Assembly: GCA_035550775.1 (NCBI GenBank)
Contig: DASZOO010000118.1
Span: forward strand, 1 to 33,724
Source: JAOUEA01 sp035550775
Lineage (GTDB): Bacteria > Actinomycetota > UBA4738 > HRBIN12
Length of the DNA stretch: 33,724 bases
Direction of reading: 5' to 3'
Position 1 is the stretch's first letter. Each line of letters begins with the position of its first letter. The translations under genes were made by a program, and so were the position numbers. Under the pieces are notes generated by a model. That model searched no databases and was not told the origin of the DNA. It saw only the letters and a list, made by a program, of their open reading frames with translations. Positions 1 to 7,171 of this stretch are shown piece after piece.

Positions 1-1008
1 GAGATCGGAGGATCGGTCGACGACCTGTACAACAAGCTCGACGCCGGGGACATCGACTACGTCATGGACCTGCCCCCCGCGGACGTGCTGAAGGAATACA
101 GCACCGATCCGGATCTCCAGGACCGACTGCACGTGTACCAGCAGCCCGCCACCAACTACACGTCGATGAACCTCGGCGTTCCGCCCTTCGACGACGTGCA
201 GGTTCGCAAGGCGGTGAACTTCGCCTACGACAAGGCCGGTGGTCGGCAGTTGGCGGGGGGCCCGCTGGTCGGCTCGAACGCGGGGCACATCTTCCCCGAC
301 GCGTTGCTGAACAACCTGCTCGTCGAATACGACCCGTACGCGACGCCCGAGGACGGTGGTGACATCGAGGCCGCCAAGGCGGAGATGGCTCAGTCCGTCT
401 ACGACAGTGATGGGGACGGGACGTGCGACGCGCCCGAGTGTGATGGCGTCGTGGCGATCTATGCCTCGGACAGCCCCACCGGCCGCAAGGTGGCGGCGCT
501 CTGGCAGCAGCAGCTCAGAGAGATCGGCATCGAGCTCGACGTCAAGGGCCTGTCGACGACGGCCATGTATGCGAAGTGCAACAACCTGGCCGACCGGATC
601 CCCATCTGTCTGCAGGTGGGGTGGTTGCAGGACTTCCCTGACCCCTACACGTTCGGTCCGCCGCTGTTCGGTGGCAGCGACTACGGTGCCCTCTACCCGG
701 GGTGCTGCAACTACTCGGCGGTGGGCGCCACCGAGCAGGAGATGAACAAGTGGGGATACTCGGTGACGTCGGTCCCGAGCGTGGACGACAAGCTGGCTGA
801 GTGCTCCGCGCTCCCGGTCGGTGACGAACGGACCCAGTGCTGGGCCGAGCTCGACCGCACGTTGATGGAAGACGTCGTGCCGTGGGTGCCGCGCACCTTC
901 ACGAACGCGACGGACATCGTCGGCCCGAACGTCGTGAACTACTCCTACGACGAGTTCGGGTTCATGGCGGCGCTCGACCACTTCGCCGTGGAGCCGGCCT
1001 CGGCATAG
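1..1008 (+). CDS. ABC transporter solute-binding protein, family 5 (oligopeptide type), 3' part
   Basis: This is the C-terminal 335 residues of an extracytoplasmic binding protein for peptides or similar solutes. The reading frame is open from base 1, so the N terminus, signal peptide and lipobox lie outside the window. Seen: the family-5 pattern of a conserved segment with 'FDDVQVRKAVNFAYD' (the usual 'D.rVRqAinyAiDr' region), followed by the second lobe with a 'GRKVAALWQQQLREIGIEL' stretch and a Trp-rich 'GWLQDFPDPYTF' segment. Five or more cysteines in the second lobe (for example 'DGTCDAPECDG' and 'YPGCCNY') suggest disulfides and an extracellular location; the D-rich 'DSDGDGTCD' resembles a calcium-binding loop. 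The gene ends just before a strong hairpin. The permease and ATPase genes would be expected upstream, outside the window. The substrate cannot be assigned. Confidence 0.88.
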   Translation, partial: EIGGSVDDLYNKLDAGDIDYVMDLPPADVLKEYSTDPDLQDRLHVYQQPATNYTSMNLGVPPFDDVQVRKAVNFAYDKAGGRQLAGGPLVGSNAGHIFPDALLNNLLVEYDPYATPEDGGDIEAAKAEMAQSVYDSDGDGTCDAPECDGVVAIYASDSPTGRKVAALWQQQLREIGIELDVKGLSTTAMYAKCNNLADRIPICLQVGWLQDFPDPYTFGPPLFGGSDYGALYPGCCNYSAVGATEQEMNKWGYSVTSVPSVDDKLAECSALPVGDERTQCWAELDRTLMEDVVPWVPRTFTNATDIVGPNVVNYSYDEFGFMAALDHFAVEPASA

Positions 1009-1020
1009 GGGTCACAACGT

Positions 1021-1056
1021 CGGGACGGAGGCCGGCGCCGTCCGGCCTCCGTTCCG
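1021..1056. terminator. Strong bidirectional hairpin between convergent genes
   Basis: CGGGACGGAGGCCGG pairs with CCGGCCTCCGTTCCG across a 6-base loop (CGCCGT), giving 15 pairs with one G-U. It sits 12 bases after the solute-binding protein stop and 25 bases beyond the moaA stop. There is no U-run, so it is either a GC-rich intrinsic terminator without a tail or an RNA 3'-end stabiliser serving both genes. Confidence 0.75.
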
Positions 1057-1081
1057 GCCCGAACGCTCAGAGGGCCGGGGG

Positions 1082-2101
1082 TCAGCCGCCGATCATCGAC
1101 ATGCTGCGGGCTGGCTGCACGAAGTCGGGATGATCGATCTTGTGGCCCGCCCACTTGCGCCACATCGCCTCGCGCACCAACGCCTCGAGATCGTCGTCGG
1201 TGGCGCCGGCCCGCATCGGGCCCCGCAGATCGGTCTCCTCGAGTGCGAACAGGCAGTCCCGGAACTGCCCCTCGGCGGTGAGCCGCATGCGGTTGCACGA
1301 GTCGCAGAACGGCTCGGTGACGCTCGGGATCACGCCGATCCGTCCCGGTGAACCGTCGGCGAACACGTACGTCGTGGCCGGCTCGGCTTCGCCCCCGCGC
1401 GCGACGAGGGGGAACACCTCGCCGATGCGGTCGAGCACGGTCCGCGCCGGTACGACCTTCCGCCGTTCCCATCCGTGCTGGGCATCGAGCGGCATGTACT
1501 CGATGAACCGCACCTCGTAGCCCGTCTCTCGCGCCCACCGGGCGAATCCGACGACCTCGTCGTCGTTCGTCCCACCGATCACCACGCAGTTGATCTTGAT
1601 CGGCGTCAGTCCTGCCTGTTCGGCCGCGTGCAGGCCCCGCAGCACCTTTTCGAGGGCGTCGCGACGGGTCATCTCCGCGAATCGATGCCGCATGAGAGAG
1701 TCGCACGAGACCGTGGCACGATCGATGCCCGCTTCCGCGAGCGGCTGGGCGAGCGATTCGAGCAGCACGCCGTTCGTGGTGAGCGAGATGTCGAGGTCGG
1801 GACCCGCCTCGCGGAACATGCGCACCAGCGTGGGGAGGTCGGCCCGCACGGTCGGCTCCCCGCCGGTGACCTTGATGGAGGTCACGCCCAACCCGACGAA
1901 CAGCCGCAACAACCGGGTCAGCTCCTCGAACGTCAGGATCTCGCTCTTGGGCAGCCATGCGACACCTTCGGCGGGCATGCAGTACGTGCACCGGAAGTTG
2001 CAGCGGTCGGTCACCGAGATGCGCAGGTCGGTGCCGACCCTGCCGAACGTGTCGATCAGCGGGCCGGCAGAGGGTGCCGAGCTCGAACGGGGACCGGGCA
2101 T
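1082..2101 (-). CDS. moaA: GTP 3',8-cyclase (molybdenum cofactor biosynthesis, MoaA)
   Basis: Radical SAM enzyme that rearranges GTP to 3',8-cyclo-7,8-dihydro-GTP, the first step of molybdopterin synthesis in the cytoplasm. Seen: 339 aa, the normal family length. The N-terminal cluster motif CNFRCTYC has Cys34, Cys38 and Cys41. The 'GGEP' SAM-binding motif follows. The C-terminal second cluster has Cys266, Cys269 and Cys283 in 'CDSCNRMRLT...GQFRDC'. The protein ends in Gly-Gly ('MSMIGG'), the conserved tail that MoaA needs for activity. The start is chosen at the ATG preceded by a TACGCT hexamer 8 nt away with no Shine-Dalgarno, which suggests leaderless translation. The gene is divergent from the mog-xdhC fusion across 73 bases, so cyclisation and adenylylation/insertion steps share a control region. 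moaC, moaD, moaE and moeA are not in the window. Confidence 0.96.
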   Translation of the reverse strand: MPGPRSSSAPSAGPLIDTFGRVGTDLRISVTDRCNFRCTYCMPAEGVAWLPKSEILTFEELTRLLRLFVGLGVTSIKVTGGEPTVRADLPTLVRMFREAGPDLDISLTTNGVLLESLAQPLAEAGIDRATVSCDSLMRHRFAEMTRRDALEKVLRGLHAAEQAGLTPIKINCVVIGGTNDDEVVGFARWARETGYEVRFIEYMPLDAQHGWERRKVVPARTVLDRIGEVFPLVARGGEAEPATTYVFADGSPGRIGVIPSVTEPFCDSCNRMRLTAEGQFRDCLFALEETDLRGPMRAGATDDDLEALVREAMWRKWAGHKIDHPDFVQPARSMSMIGG

Positions 2102-2109
2102 GTCAGCTC

Positions 2110-2115
2110 AGCGTA
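2110..2115 (-). promoter_or_regulatory. -10 hexamer for leaderless moaA
   Basis: TACGCT on the minus strand lies exactly 8 nt before the moaA ATG, and no purine-rich ribosome site lies between. The transcript would begin at or next to the start codon. Confidence 0.55.
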
Positions 2116-2174
2116 CCCCTCGACGAGCCGAACGTGCCAGGCATCGGTCGGGCCGCGCATGCGAGGATGGACCC

Positions 2175-3422
2175 ATGCAACCGACCTCCCGTGCCGCCGT
2201 CCTCACCGTGTCCGACGGCGTGTTCCATGGCACCCGGGTGGACACGTCGGGAGACCTCGCCACCGCGATCCTGCGCGAGCACGGGCACGAGGTCACGACC
2301 AGGCTGGTCGTACCCGATGAGCGTGCCGACATCGAGCGAACCCTCCGGGAGCTCTCGGCCTCCCATGCCCTCGTGATCACGACCGGAGGCACGGGCTTCG
2401 GACCTCGAGACGTCACGCCCGAGGCCACCCGAGCCGTGATCGAACGCGAGGCTCCCGGCCTCGGGGAGCTGATGCGCTCGGAGGGTCTCTCGCACACGCC
2501 GATGGCCGCGCTCTCGCGAGCCGTGGCCGGCACGAGTGGCTCGTCCCTCGTCGTGAATCTCCCGGGGTCGCCGTCCGGGGTACGGGAGGGACTGTCGGCG
2601 ATCATGCCCCTGGTGTCGCACGCGGTGCAACTCCTGAGCGGAGCCACGGGTGAGCATCCGACCGGGCACGGCCGACTGGACCGAGACCACGCCGCTGCGG
2701 CGGACCGTCCGGCCGCCTCGGGATCGCCGATCGCGCCGACCGTGGAAGCCAAGGCCGTGCGCGTGCACGGCTCGCCCCCGTGTCGCGTCGGCGCGGCCAT
2801 GTCGATCGTGGTGGGCGGCGAGGTCCACGGCACGCTGGGGTGTGCAGAGTTCGACGCCGCGGCGGTCGACGCGGCCGCCGACGTCGCGGCGTCGGGGACG
2901 CCGGAGATGCGGACCCTCACGCACGACCTCGGCGAGGTCGAGGTGTACTTCGAACCGACCGAGGCGCCGCCGACCGCGATCGTGGTGTCGGCGACCGACG
3001 TGGCTCGTGCCCTCAGATCGCACCTGGTCCGTCTCGGCTATCGGGTGGCGCTCGTGGAGCCTCGGGGCGAGCGCGTGCTTCCGGCCGACGGCTTCACCCT
3101 CCGGAGGCTCGATGCCGGCTCGCTCGGCGAGCGCGACGCGGTGGTCTTCACCGACCACGATGCGCCCGACGTCGCCGCCATGCTCGCCGAGGCGCTCCGC
3201 TCCTCTGCCCGGTTCGTCGGGGTGATGGGGAGTCGGAGGCACGTCGGCCATCACGTGGAGGCACTGCGAGCGATGGGCTTCACCGACGACGAGATCGGCC
3301 GGGTGCGATCTCCGCTCGGTCTCGACCTGGGCGGGCGCGACCCCGAGTCGATCGCGTTGTCGATCGCCGCGGGCGTGGTCGCCGATGCTCACGGTCGCGA
3401 CGGAGGATGGCTGGACCGTTGA
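2175..3422 (+). CDS. Fusion protein: molybdopterin adenylyltransferase (MogA/MoaB-like) + XdhC-like domain
   Basis: 415 aa with two recognisable halves. Residues 5-156 are a MoCF-binding domain of the MogA/MoaB type, which adenylylates molybdopterin before molybdate insertion. Hallmarks are 'VLTVSDG' (9-15), the nucleotide-binding 'TTGGTG' (69-74), 'RDVTPEAT' (78-85) and 'NLPGSP' (128-133). A linker of about 35 residues rich in Ala, Asp and Arg follows. Residues 190-415 resemble XdhC/CoxI, the chaperone that carries and sulfurates cofactor for xanthine-dehydrogenase-type enzymes: an N-terminal XdhC motif region ('HGSPPCRVGA') and a C-terminal Rossmann-like domain ending 'GVMGSRR' (349-355) and 'LGLDLGGRDPESIALSI' (381 on). 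In this half the usual GGC(V/I)E is 'LGCAEFD' and the usual GAGH loop is 'SATDV', so it is a divergent subfamily. ATG 2175 is preferred: GAGGA lies 7 nt upstream, and longer starts would run into moaA. The sulfatase follows after 1 base. Confidence 0.88.
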   Translation: MQPTSRAAVLTVSDGVFHGTRVDTSGDLATAILREHGHEVTTRLVVPDERADIERTLRELSASHALVITTGGTGFGPRDVTPEATRAVIEREAPGLGELMRSEGLSHTPMAALSRAVAGTSGSSLVVNLPGSPSGVREGLSAIMPLVSHAVQLLSGATGEHPTGHGRLDRDHAAAADRPAASGSPIAPTVEAKAVRVHGSPPCRVGAAMSIVVGGEVHGTLGCAEFDAAAVDAAADVAASGTPEMRTLTHDLGEVEVYFEPTEAPPTAIVVSATDVARALRSHLVRLGYRVALVEPRGERVLPADGFTLRRLDAGSLGERDAVVFTDHDAPDVAAMLAEALRSSARFVGVMGSRRHVGHHVEALRAMGFTDDEIGRVRSPLGLDLGGRDPESIALSIAAGVVADAHGRDGGWLDR

Positions 3423-3423
3423 G

Positions 3424-4881
3424 ATGAGCGTCGTCAGGCGCAGCGGCGATCGGCACCGACGCGCGGCGACGGCGACGGTCCTCGCGGTGGTCGTCTGCGG
3501 GGTCGCCGCGGCCGCCCCCGGCACGCCGGCGGCGCCGCGTCCGCAGCGAGCCAACGTGCTGCTCGTGATCACCGACGATCAGCCCTGGTCGTCGCTGCCC
3601 ACCACGGCCGGTCCCGCGGCGATGCCGTGGCTCGAGGCGCGCGTGTCCGATCCGGGGGATCACTGGGTGCGATTCACGAACGCCTTCCTCAACGTGCCGC
3701 TGTGCTGTCCGTCGCGGGCGTCGATCCTCACGGGGCGATACGCGCGGCTCACCGGCGTCCAAAGCAACGACGACGGGGAGAACCTCGATGAGTCCTCGAC
3801 GTTGGCGACGTGGCTCGATGACGCCGGGTACCAGACCGCGTTCATCGGGAAGTACCTGAACGGGTATCCGTGGGATCGGGGACCGTACGTGCCGGCGGGC
3901 TGGGATCGCTTCCTCGCGAAGCGGAACCTCGACGTCTCGACGACCTACGTCGGCTACCCGTACGTGGATCAGGGGGTGCCGATGACGGCGGGCTCGACCC
4001 AGCGCTCGTACGCGACGTCGATGCTCGCGGCGGAAGCGACGGCGTTCCTGCGCGGTGCGTCCGCCGAGCGCCCGTGGTTCCTGGTGTTCGCCCCGAGTGC
4101 GCCACACGAGCCCTGGACCCCGGCGCCGCAGGACGCGGGCACGCTCGGGGACGCGGTGGTCGACATGCCCGGCCCGCGCGCCATGAACGACGTGCGGGGC
4201 AAGCCCGGTTGGATCCGGGCGTTGCCCGAGATCGACGAGGGGGCCGCGAGTGAGCTGGAGGAGCATCGACGCCGCATGTTGGAGTCGCTCACCGGTGTCG
4301 ACCGGGCGCTGCGCTCGCTCGTCGGCGAGATCGAGGCGAGGAACGAGCTCGGTCGCACGATCATCGTGTTCCTCTCCGACAACGGATACTCCTTCGGGGA
4401 ACACCGCTGGGTCGGCAAGCGTTGCCCGTACGACGCGTGCGTCAGAACTCCCCTGGTGGTGCGATCGCCGTGGGTGGACGCCGGCGTCGTGTCGACACCG
4501 GTCTCGAACGTGGACCTCGCACCCACGATCATGGATCTCGTCGACGTCACCGCCCCCACGGCCGGCGTGAACGGACGGAGCCTGAGACCCGTGCTGGACG
4601 ATCGGGCTGCGGACGATGGCGACAGGAGGGCAGTCCTGATCGAGTGGGCCGGTGACGATGTCGTGCCGGCGTGGCGGGGCGTGCGGACCGAGGCGTTCAG
4701 CTACCTGGAACACGCCGACGGCACGATCGAGCTCTACGATCTCGGCGGGAGGCTGGGGCATGCGGACCCGTGGGAGCTGCGCAACCGGGCATCGGACCCG
4801 CGCTACGCGGCGGTCCGCCGGGCCCTCGCCGCGTCGCTCGACGACCTGATCGCCCAGGAACCTGTCCCGGCCGTGCCCTGA
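3424..4881 (+). CDS. Secreted sulfatase (formylglycine-dependent, type I)
   Basis: Predicted extracytoplasmic hydrolase of sulfate esters. Seen: 485 aa starting with Arg-rich n-region and hydrophobic core (about residues 14-31), followed by an Ala/Pro-rich stretch, so exported. The metal site begins at Asp51-Asp52 ('VITDDQ'). The signature CCPSR has Cys94 in the CxPSR position that is oxidised to formylglycine. 'GKYLNGY' and the second metal cluster 'SDNGYSFGEHR' (Asp319, Asn320, His327) with Lys332 complete the site. The GKYLN form is typical of N-acetylglucosamine-6-sulfatase-like members, but the substrate is not proven. An alternative ATG 13 codons upstream overlaps the preceding gene; ATG 3424 is chosen because it puts the signal peptide at the N terminus. 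Spacing of 1 base from mog-xdhC and 17 bases to the phosphoesterase suggests cotranscription. The formylglycine-generating enzyme it needs is not in the window. Confidence 0.9.
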   Translation: MSVVRRSGDRHRRAATATVLAVVVCGVAAAAPGTPAAPRPQRANVLLVITDDQPWSSLPTTAGPAAMPWLEARVSDPGDHWVRFTNAFLNVPLCCPSRASILTGRYARLTGVQSNDDGENLDESSTLATWLDDAGYQTAFIGKYLNGYPWDRGPYVPAGWDRFLAKRNLDVSTTYVGYPYVDQGVPMTAGSTQRSYATSMLAAEATAFLRGASAERPWFLVFAPSAPHEPWTPAPQDAGTLGDAVVDMPGPRAMNDVRGKPGWIRALPEIDEGAASELEEHRRRMLESLTGVDRALRSLVGEIEARNELGRTIIVFLSDNGYSFGEHRWVGKRCPYDACVRTPLVVRSPWVDAGVVSTPVSNVDLAPTIMDLVDVTAPTAGVNGRSLRPVLDDRAADDGDRRAVLIEWAGDDVVPAWRGVRTEAFSYLEHADGTIELYDLGGRLGHADPWELRNRASDPRYAAVRRALAASLDDLIAQEPVPAVP

Positions 4882-4884
4882 CGC

Positions 4885-4890
4885 TAGACT
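4885..4890 (+). promoter_or_regulatory. -10 hexamer before the phosphoesterase gene
   Basis: TAGACT lies 8 nt before the GTG start, immediately after the sulfatase stop, and no Shine-Dalgarno is present. This suggests an internal leaderless promoter within the exported-protein operon. An identical hexamer at the same distance precedes potA. Confidence 0.5.
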
Positions 4891-4898
4891 GCCCCATC

Positions 4899-6416
4899 GT
4901 GCAGGAGCCGTCGGGTCCCCTCATCCGTCCCGCCGGCCCGCGCCGTCCGTCGCGTCAGCAGCTCGCTCGCCGGCGGACGTTCGCGGCGCTGATCATGGTG
5001 CTGATCGTTGCGCTGGTGTGGTTCCTGTGGCCGAGCGGCGACGAGGGCTCCCGGCAGGCGGGCGGTCGGAGCCCGAGCGGCAACGGCGGCGACGGAGGCA
5101 GAGGAGGGAACAACGTCGCCGGCGCCGACGACGACGCGGGGGTGGTCGTGCCGGGCGAGAACCCGATCGAGCACGTGATCTTCCTCGTGAAGGAGAACCG
5201 GAGCTTCGATCACTACTTCGGGCGGTACCCGGGGGTCGAGGGGGCGACCTCAGGGAAGACGATGGACTGCTCGACGTTCGCGGATGCCGGGAAGGTCAAG
5301 CTCAAGGACGCGCCCCTCGTGCAGCCGCACGATCTCGGCCATGCGTTCTATCCGGGCTTGCTGGCGATCAACGGCGGCAAGATGAACGGCTACAACTGCA
5401 TCGCCCTCGGCGAGGATCTCGCCGGCTACTCCCAGTACGACCGAGGCAGCTTGCCCGCGTACTGGGCATACGCCGACCGGTTCGTGATCGCCGATCACTT
5501 CTTCACGTCGATGTACGGGCCGACGTTCCCCGAGCACCTGTACACGGTGGCTGCACAGAGCTACGGCATCGTGGACAACAAGTCCACGACGAATACCGAG
5601 GGCAACTACTGCGACGATCCGACGGAGTACACGCAGCGGTTCCCGATCGAGGATCTCACCGCCGCCGACGTCAAGCGCATCATGCGCCTCGAGGAGAACA
5701 TCACGAAGGGCGGCCCGCCCACGGGACAGCTGCTGAAGATCGCCCAGTACTGGGAGAGCACGCGCACCTGCATCAACATCAAGGTGATCCAGGATCAATT
5801 GGAGCGCCAGAACGTCAGTTGGAAGTACTACGCCTTGCCCGACAAGTGGATGAACGCGCTCCAGGCGATCCGTCACGTGCGATTCGGCGACATGTGGAAC
5901 AAGGTGCAGGACCCTGAGACGATCCTGCAGGATCTCAAGCGGGATTCCCTGCCGGCCGTGTCGTGGCTGATCCCGCCCGAAGGGCAGCCCAATGAGCATC
6001 CCGGCTCGGGCACGAACGTCTGCGAGGGAGAGAACTGGACCGTGGAGTACCTGAACGCGATCCAGCGGAGCGCCGCCTGGCCGAACACGGCGGTGGTCAT
6101 CGTCTGGGACGACTTCGGCGGCTTCTACGACCACCTCCCCCCGCCCCACTACGACATCATGGGGCTCGGACCCCGGACGCCCGCGCTGATCATCTCGCCC
6201 TGGACGCGTCGCGGTGACAATCCCGACGGAGGGGCGGTCGACGACAACGTGTACGAGTTCTCCTCGGTCCTGAAGTTCATCGAGGAGTTGCACGGGCTGA
6301 AGCCGATGACCGATCGTGATGCTCGTGCCGATCCCCTCACGGGCGCGTTCGATTTCACGGGGGAGCCTCGGCTCGACCCGCTGATCCTCGAGCCGCGCGA
6401 CTGCCCGGTCTCGTGA
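4899..6416 (+). CDS. Membrane-anchored phospholipase C / phosphoesterase family protein
   Basis: 505 aa. Member of the acid phosphatase/phospholipase C phosphoesterase family (PF04185 type), which hydrolyses phosphate esters of lipids or small molecules. Seen: Arg-rich N terminus, one membrane segment at about residues 27-44, a Gly/Asn/Asp-rich linker, then the catalytic domain facing out. The family hallmark 'KENRSFDHYFG' begins at about residue 98 (Glu99, Asn100, Asp104). 'YGPTFPEHLYT' and 'VWDDFGGFYDHLPPP' (Asp404, Asp405) supply further metal ligands. The start is the GTG that has TAGACT 8 nt upstream and that places the membrane anchor near the N terminus. It lacks the long C-terminal domains of Pseudomonas PlcH. 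It lies between a sulfatase of the same alkaline-phosphatase superfamily and a membrane protein that overlaps it by 4 bases, so the three are probably made together. The substrate is unknown. Confidence 0.9.
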   Translation: MQEPSGPLIRPAGPRRPSRQQLARRRTFAALIMVLIVALVWFLWPSGDEGSRQAGGRSPSGNGGDGGRGGNNVAGADDDAGVVVPGENPIEHVIFLVKENRSFDHYFGRYPGVEGATSGKTMDCSTFADAGKVKLKDAPLVQPHDLGHAFYPGLLAINGGKMNGYNCIALGEDLAGYSQYDRGSLPAYWAYADRFVIADHFFTSMYGPTFPEHLYTVAAQSYGIVDNKSTTNTEGNYCDDPTEYTQRFPIEDLTAADVKRIMRLEENITKGGPPTGQLLKIAQYWESTRTCINIKVIQDQLERQNVSWKYYALPDKWMNALQAIRHVRFGDMWNKVQDPETILQDLKRDSLPAVSWLIPPEGQPNEHPGSGTNVCEGENWTVEYLNAIQRSAAWPNTAVVIVWDDFGGFYDHLPPPHYDIMGLGPRTPALIISPWTRRGDNPDGGAVDDNVYEFSSVLKFIEELHGLKPMTDRDARADPLTGAFDFTGEPRLDPLILEPRDCPVS

Positions 6417-7171
6417 CTCGCCGAAGCGGGTCGCTCGCGGCGCGTCGACCGTTCCGCTCGGCCCTCGTGGTAGTGCTGGCGCCACTGGTGCTGGCGGCCG
6501 CCGACCCCGCCGGCGACACGGTCCCGTGCCCGGCCGTGCCCGGCGGGTCCGCTTCGCTCGGTGGGTCCCGGGTCCCCGACCTCGTGCACGCCGAGGGACA
6601 GATCGTCGAGCTCGGAACCTCGATCCGGTTCACCCTCCGTTTCGCGCAGCCGCTGGTCGTGCCCGACGCGCGCGGGCACCCCTTCCGCGTCGACATCGTG
6701 CTGTTCGATCCCGAGGTACCGGCCGTCGACGCCGGGCTCTACCGCGACGTCAACCGCATCCTCCGCTACGACGCGGTGATCGAGCCGGTGACCACGACGC
6801 TCTTGCTCCCGGAAGCCGGCCAGAGTCGCTTCCTCCCCCCGACGATCGAGGGCGACACGATGGTCCTGCAGGTGCCCGGTCGCACGGTCGTCGCCGACGA
6901 GGACGAGACCGGTACCTCCCCCGGTCTCGACCAGCTTCGGTGGGGCGTGGTCGTCCGAGACGAGGGCGCGTGCGATCTGCTGGGGAAGGGCCGGCCTCGA
7001 GAGGCGCTCGTGCGTGCGGCGGACGTGTCTCCACCCGGCAGCGCCGCCGACCCGGTTCGCACCGATGCAGCGCCGGCACGGTGGCCCTGGTCCCTCGTCG
7101 TGACCGCGGCGGCGGTCGGGTCGATCCTGGTCCTCGGCTACGTGTTCCTTCGACGACGCAGCGCGCGGTAG
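6413..7171 (+). CDS. Exported single-pass protein of unknown function
   Basis: 252 aa, not recognised. Seen: an Arg-rich n-region and hydrophobic signal peptide (about residues 16-30, likely cleaved near 'LAAADP'), an extracytoplasmic region of about 180 residues with alternating hydrophobic segments that look beta-rich, a Pro/Ala-rich linker, and a C-terminal membrane span 'WPWSLVVTAAAVGSILVLGY' followed by Arg-rich residues. This gives a type I topology with the domain outside. Two cysteines in the ectodomain could form a disulfide. The GTG start overlaps the phosphoesterase stop (GTGA), which points to translational coupling and a shared role in the envelope. Its last 34 bases overlap the 3' end of the nitrilase-family gene on the other strand. 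The arrangement is clear; the function is not. Confidence 0.8.
   Translation: MTRRSGSLAARRPFRSALVVVLAPLVLAAADPAGDTVPCPAVPGGSASLGGSRVPDLVHAEGQIVELGTSIRFTLRFAQPLVVPDARGHPFRVDIVLFDPEVPAVDAGLYRDVNRILRYDAVIEPVTTTLLLPEAGQSRFLPPTIEGDTMVLQVPGRTVVADEDETGTSPGLDQLRWGVVVRDEGACDLLGKGRPREALVRAADVSPPGSAADPVRTDAAPARWPWSLVVTAAAVGSILVLGYVFLRRRSAR

Noticed and set aside
1590..2174. Upstream extension of the mog-xdhC frame
   Set aside because: The extra 195 residues are antisense to moaA. The ATG at 2175 has a ribosome site and begins at the MogA domain boundary.
2103..3572. Long open frame on the minus strand opposite the mog-xdhC fusion
   Set aside because: It is a GC-driven shadow: the translation is Arg/His/Gly-rich without motifs, while the plus strand encodes clear MogA and XdhC domains.
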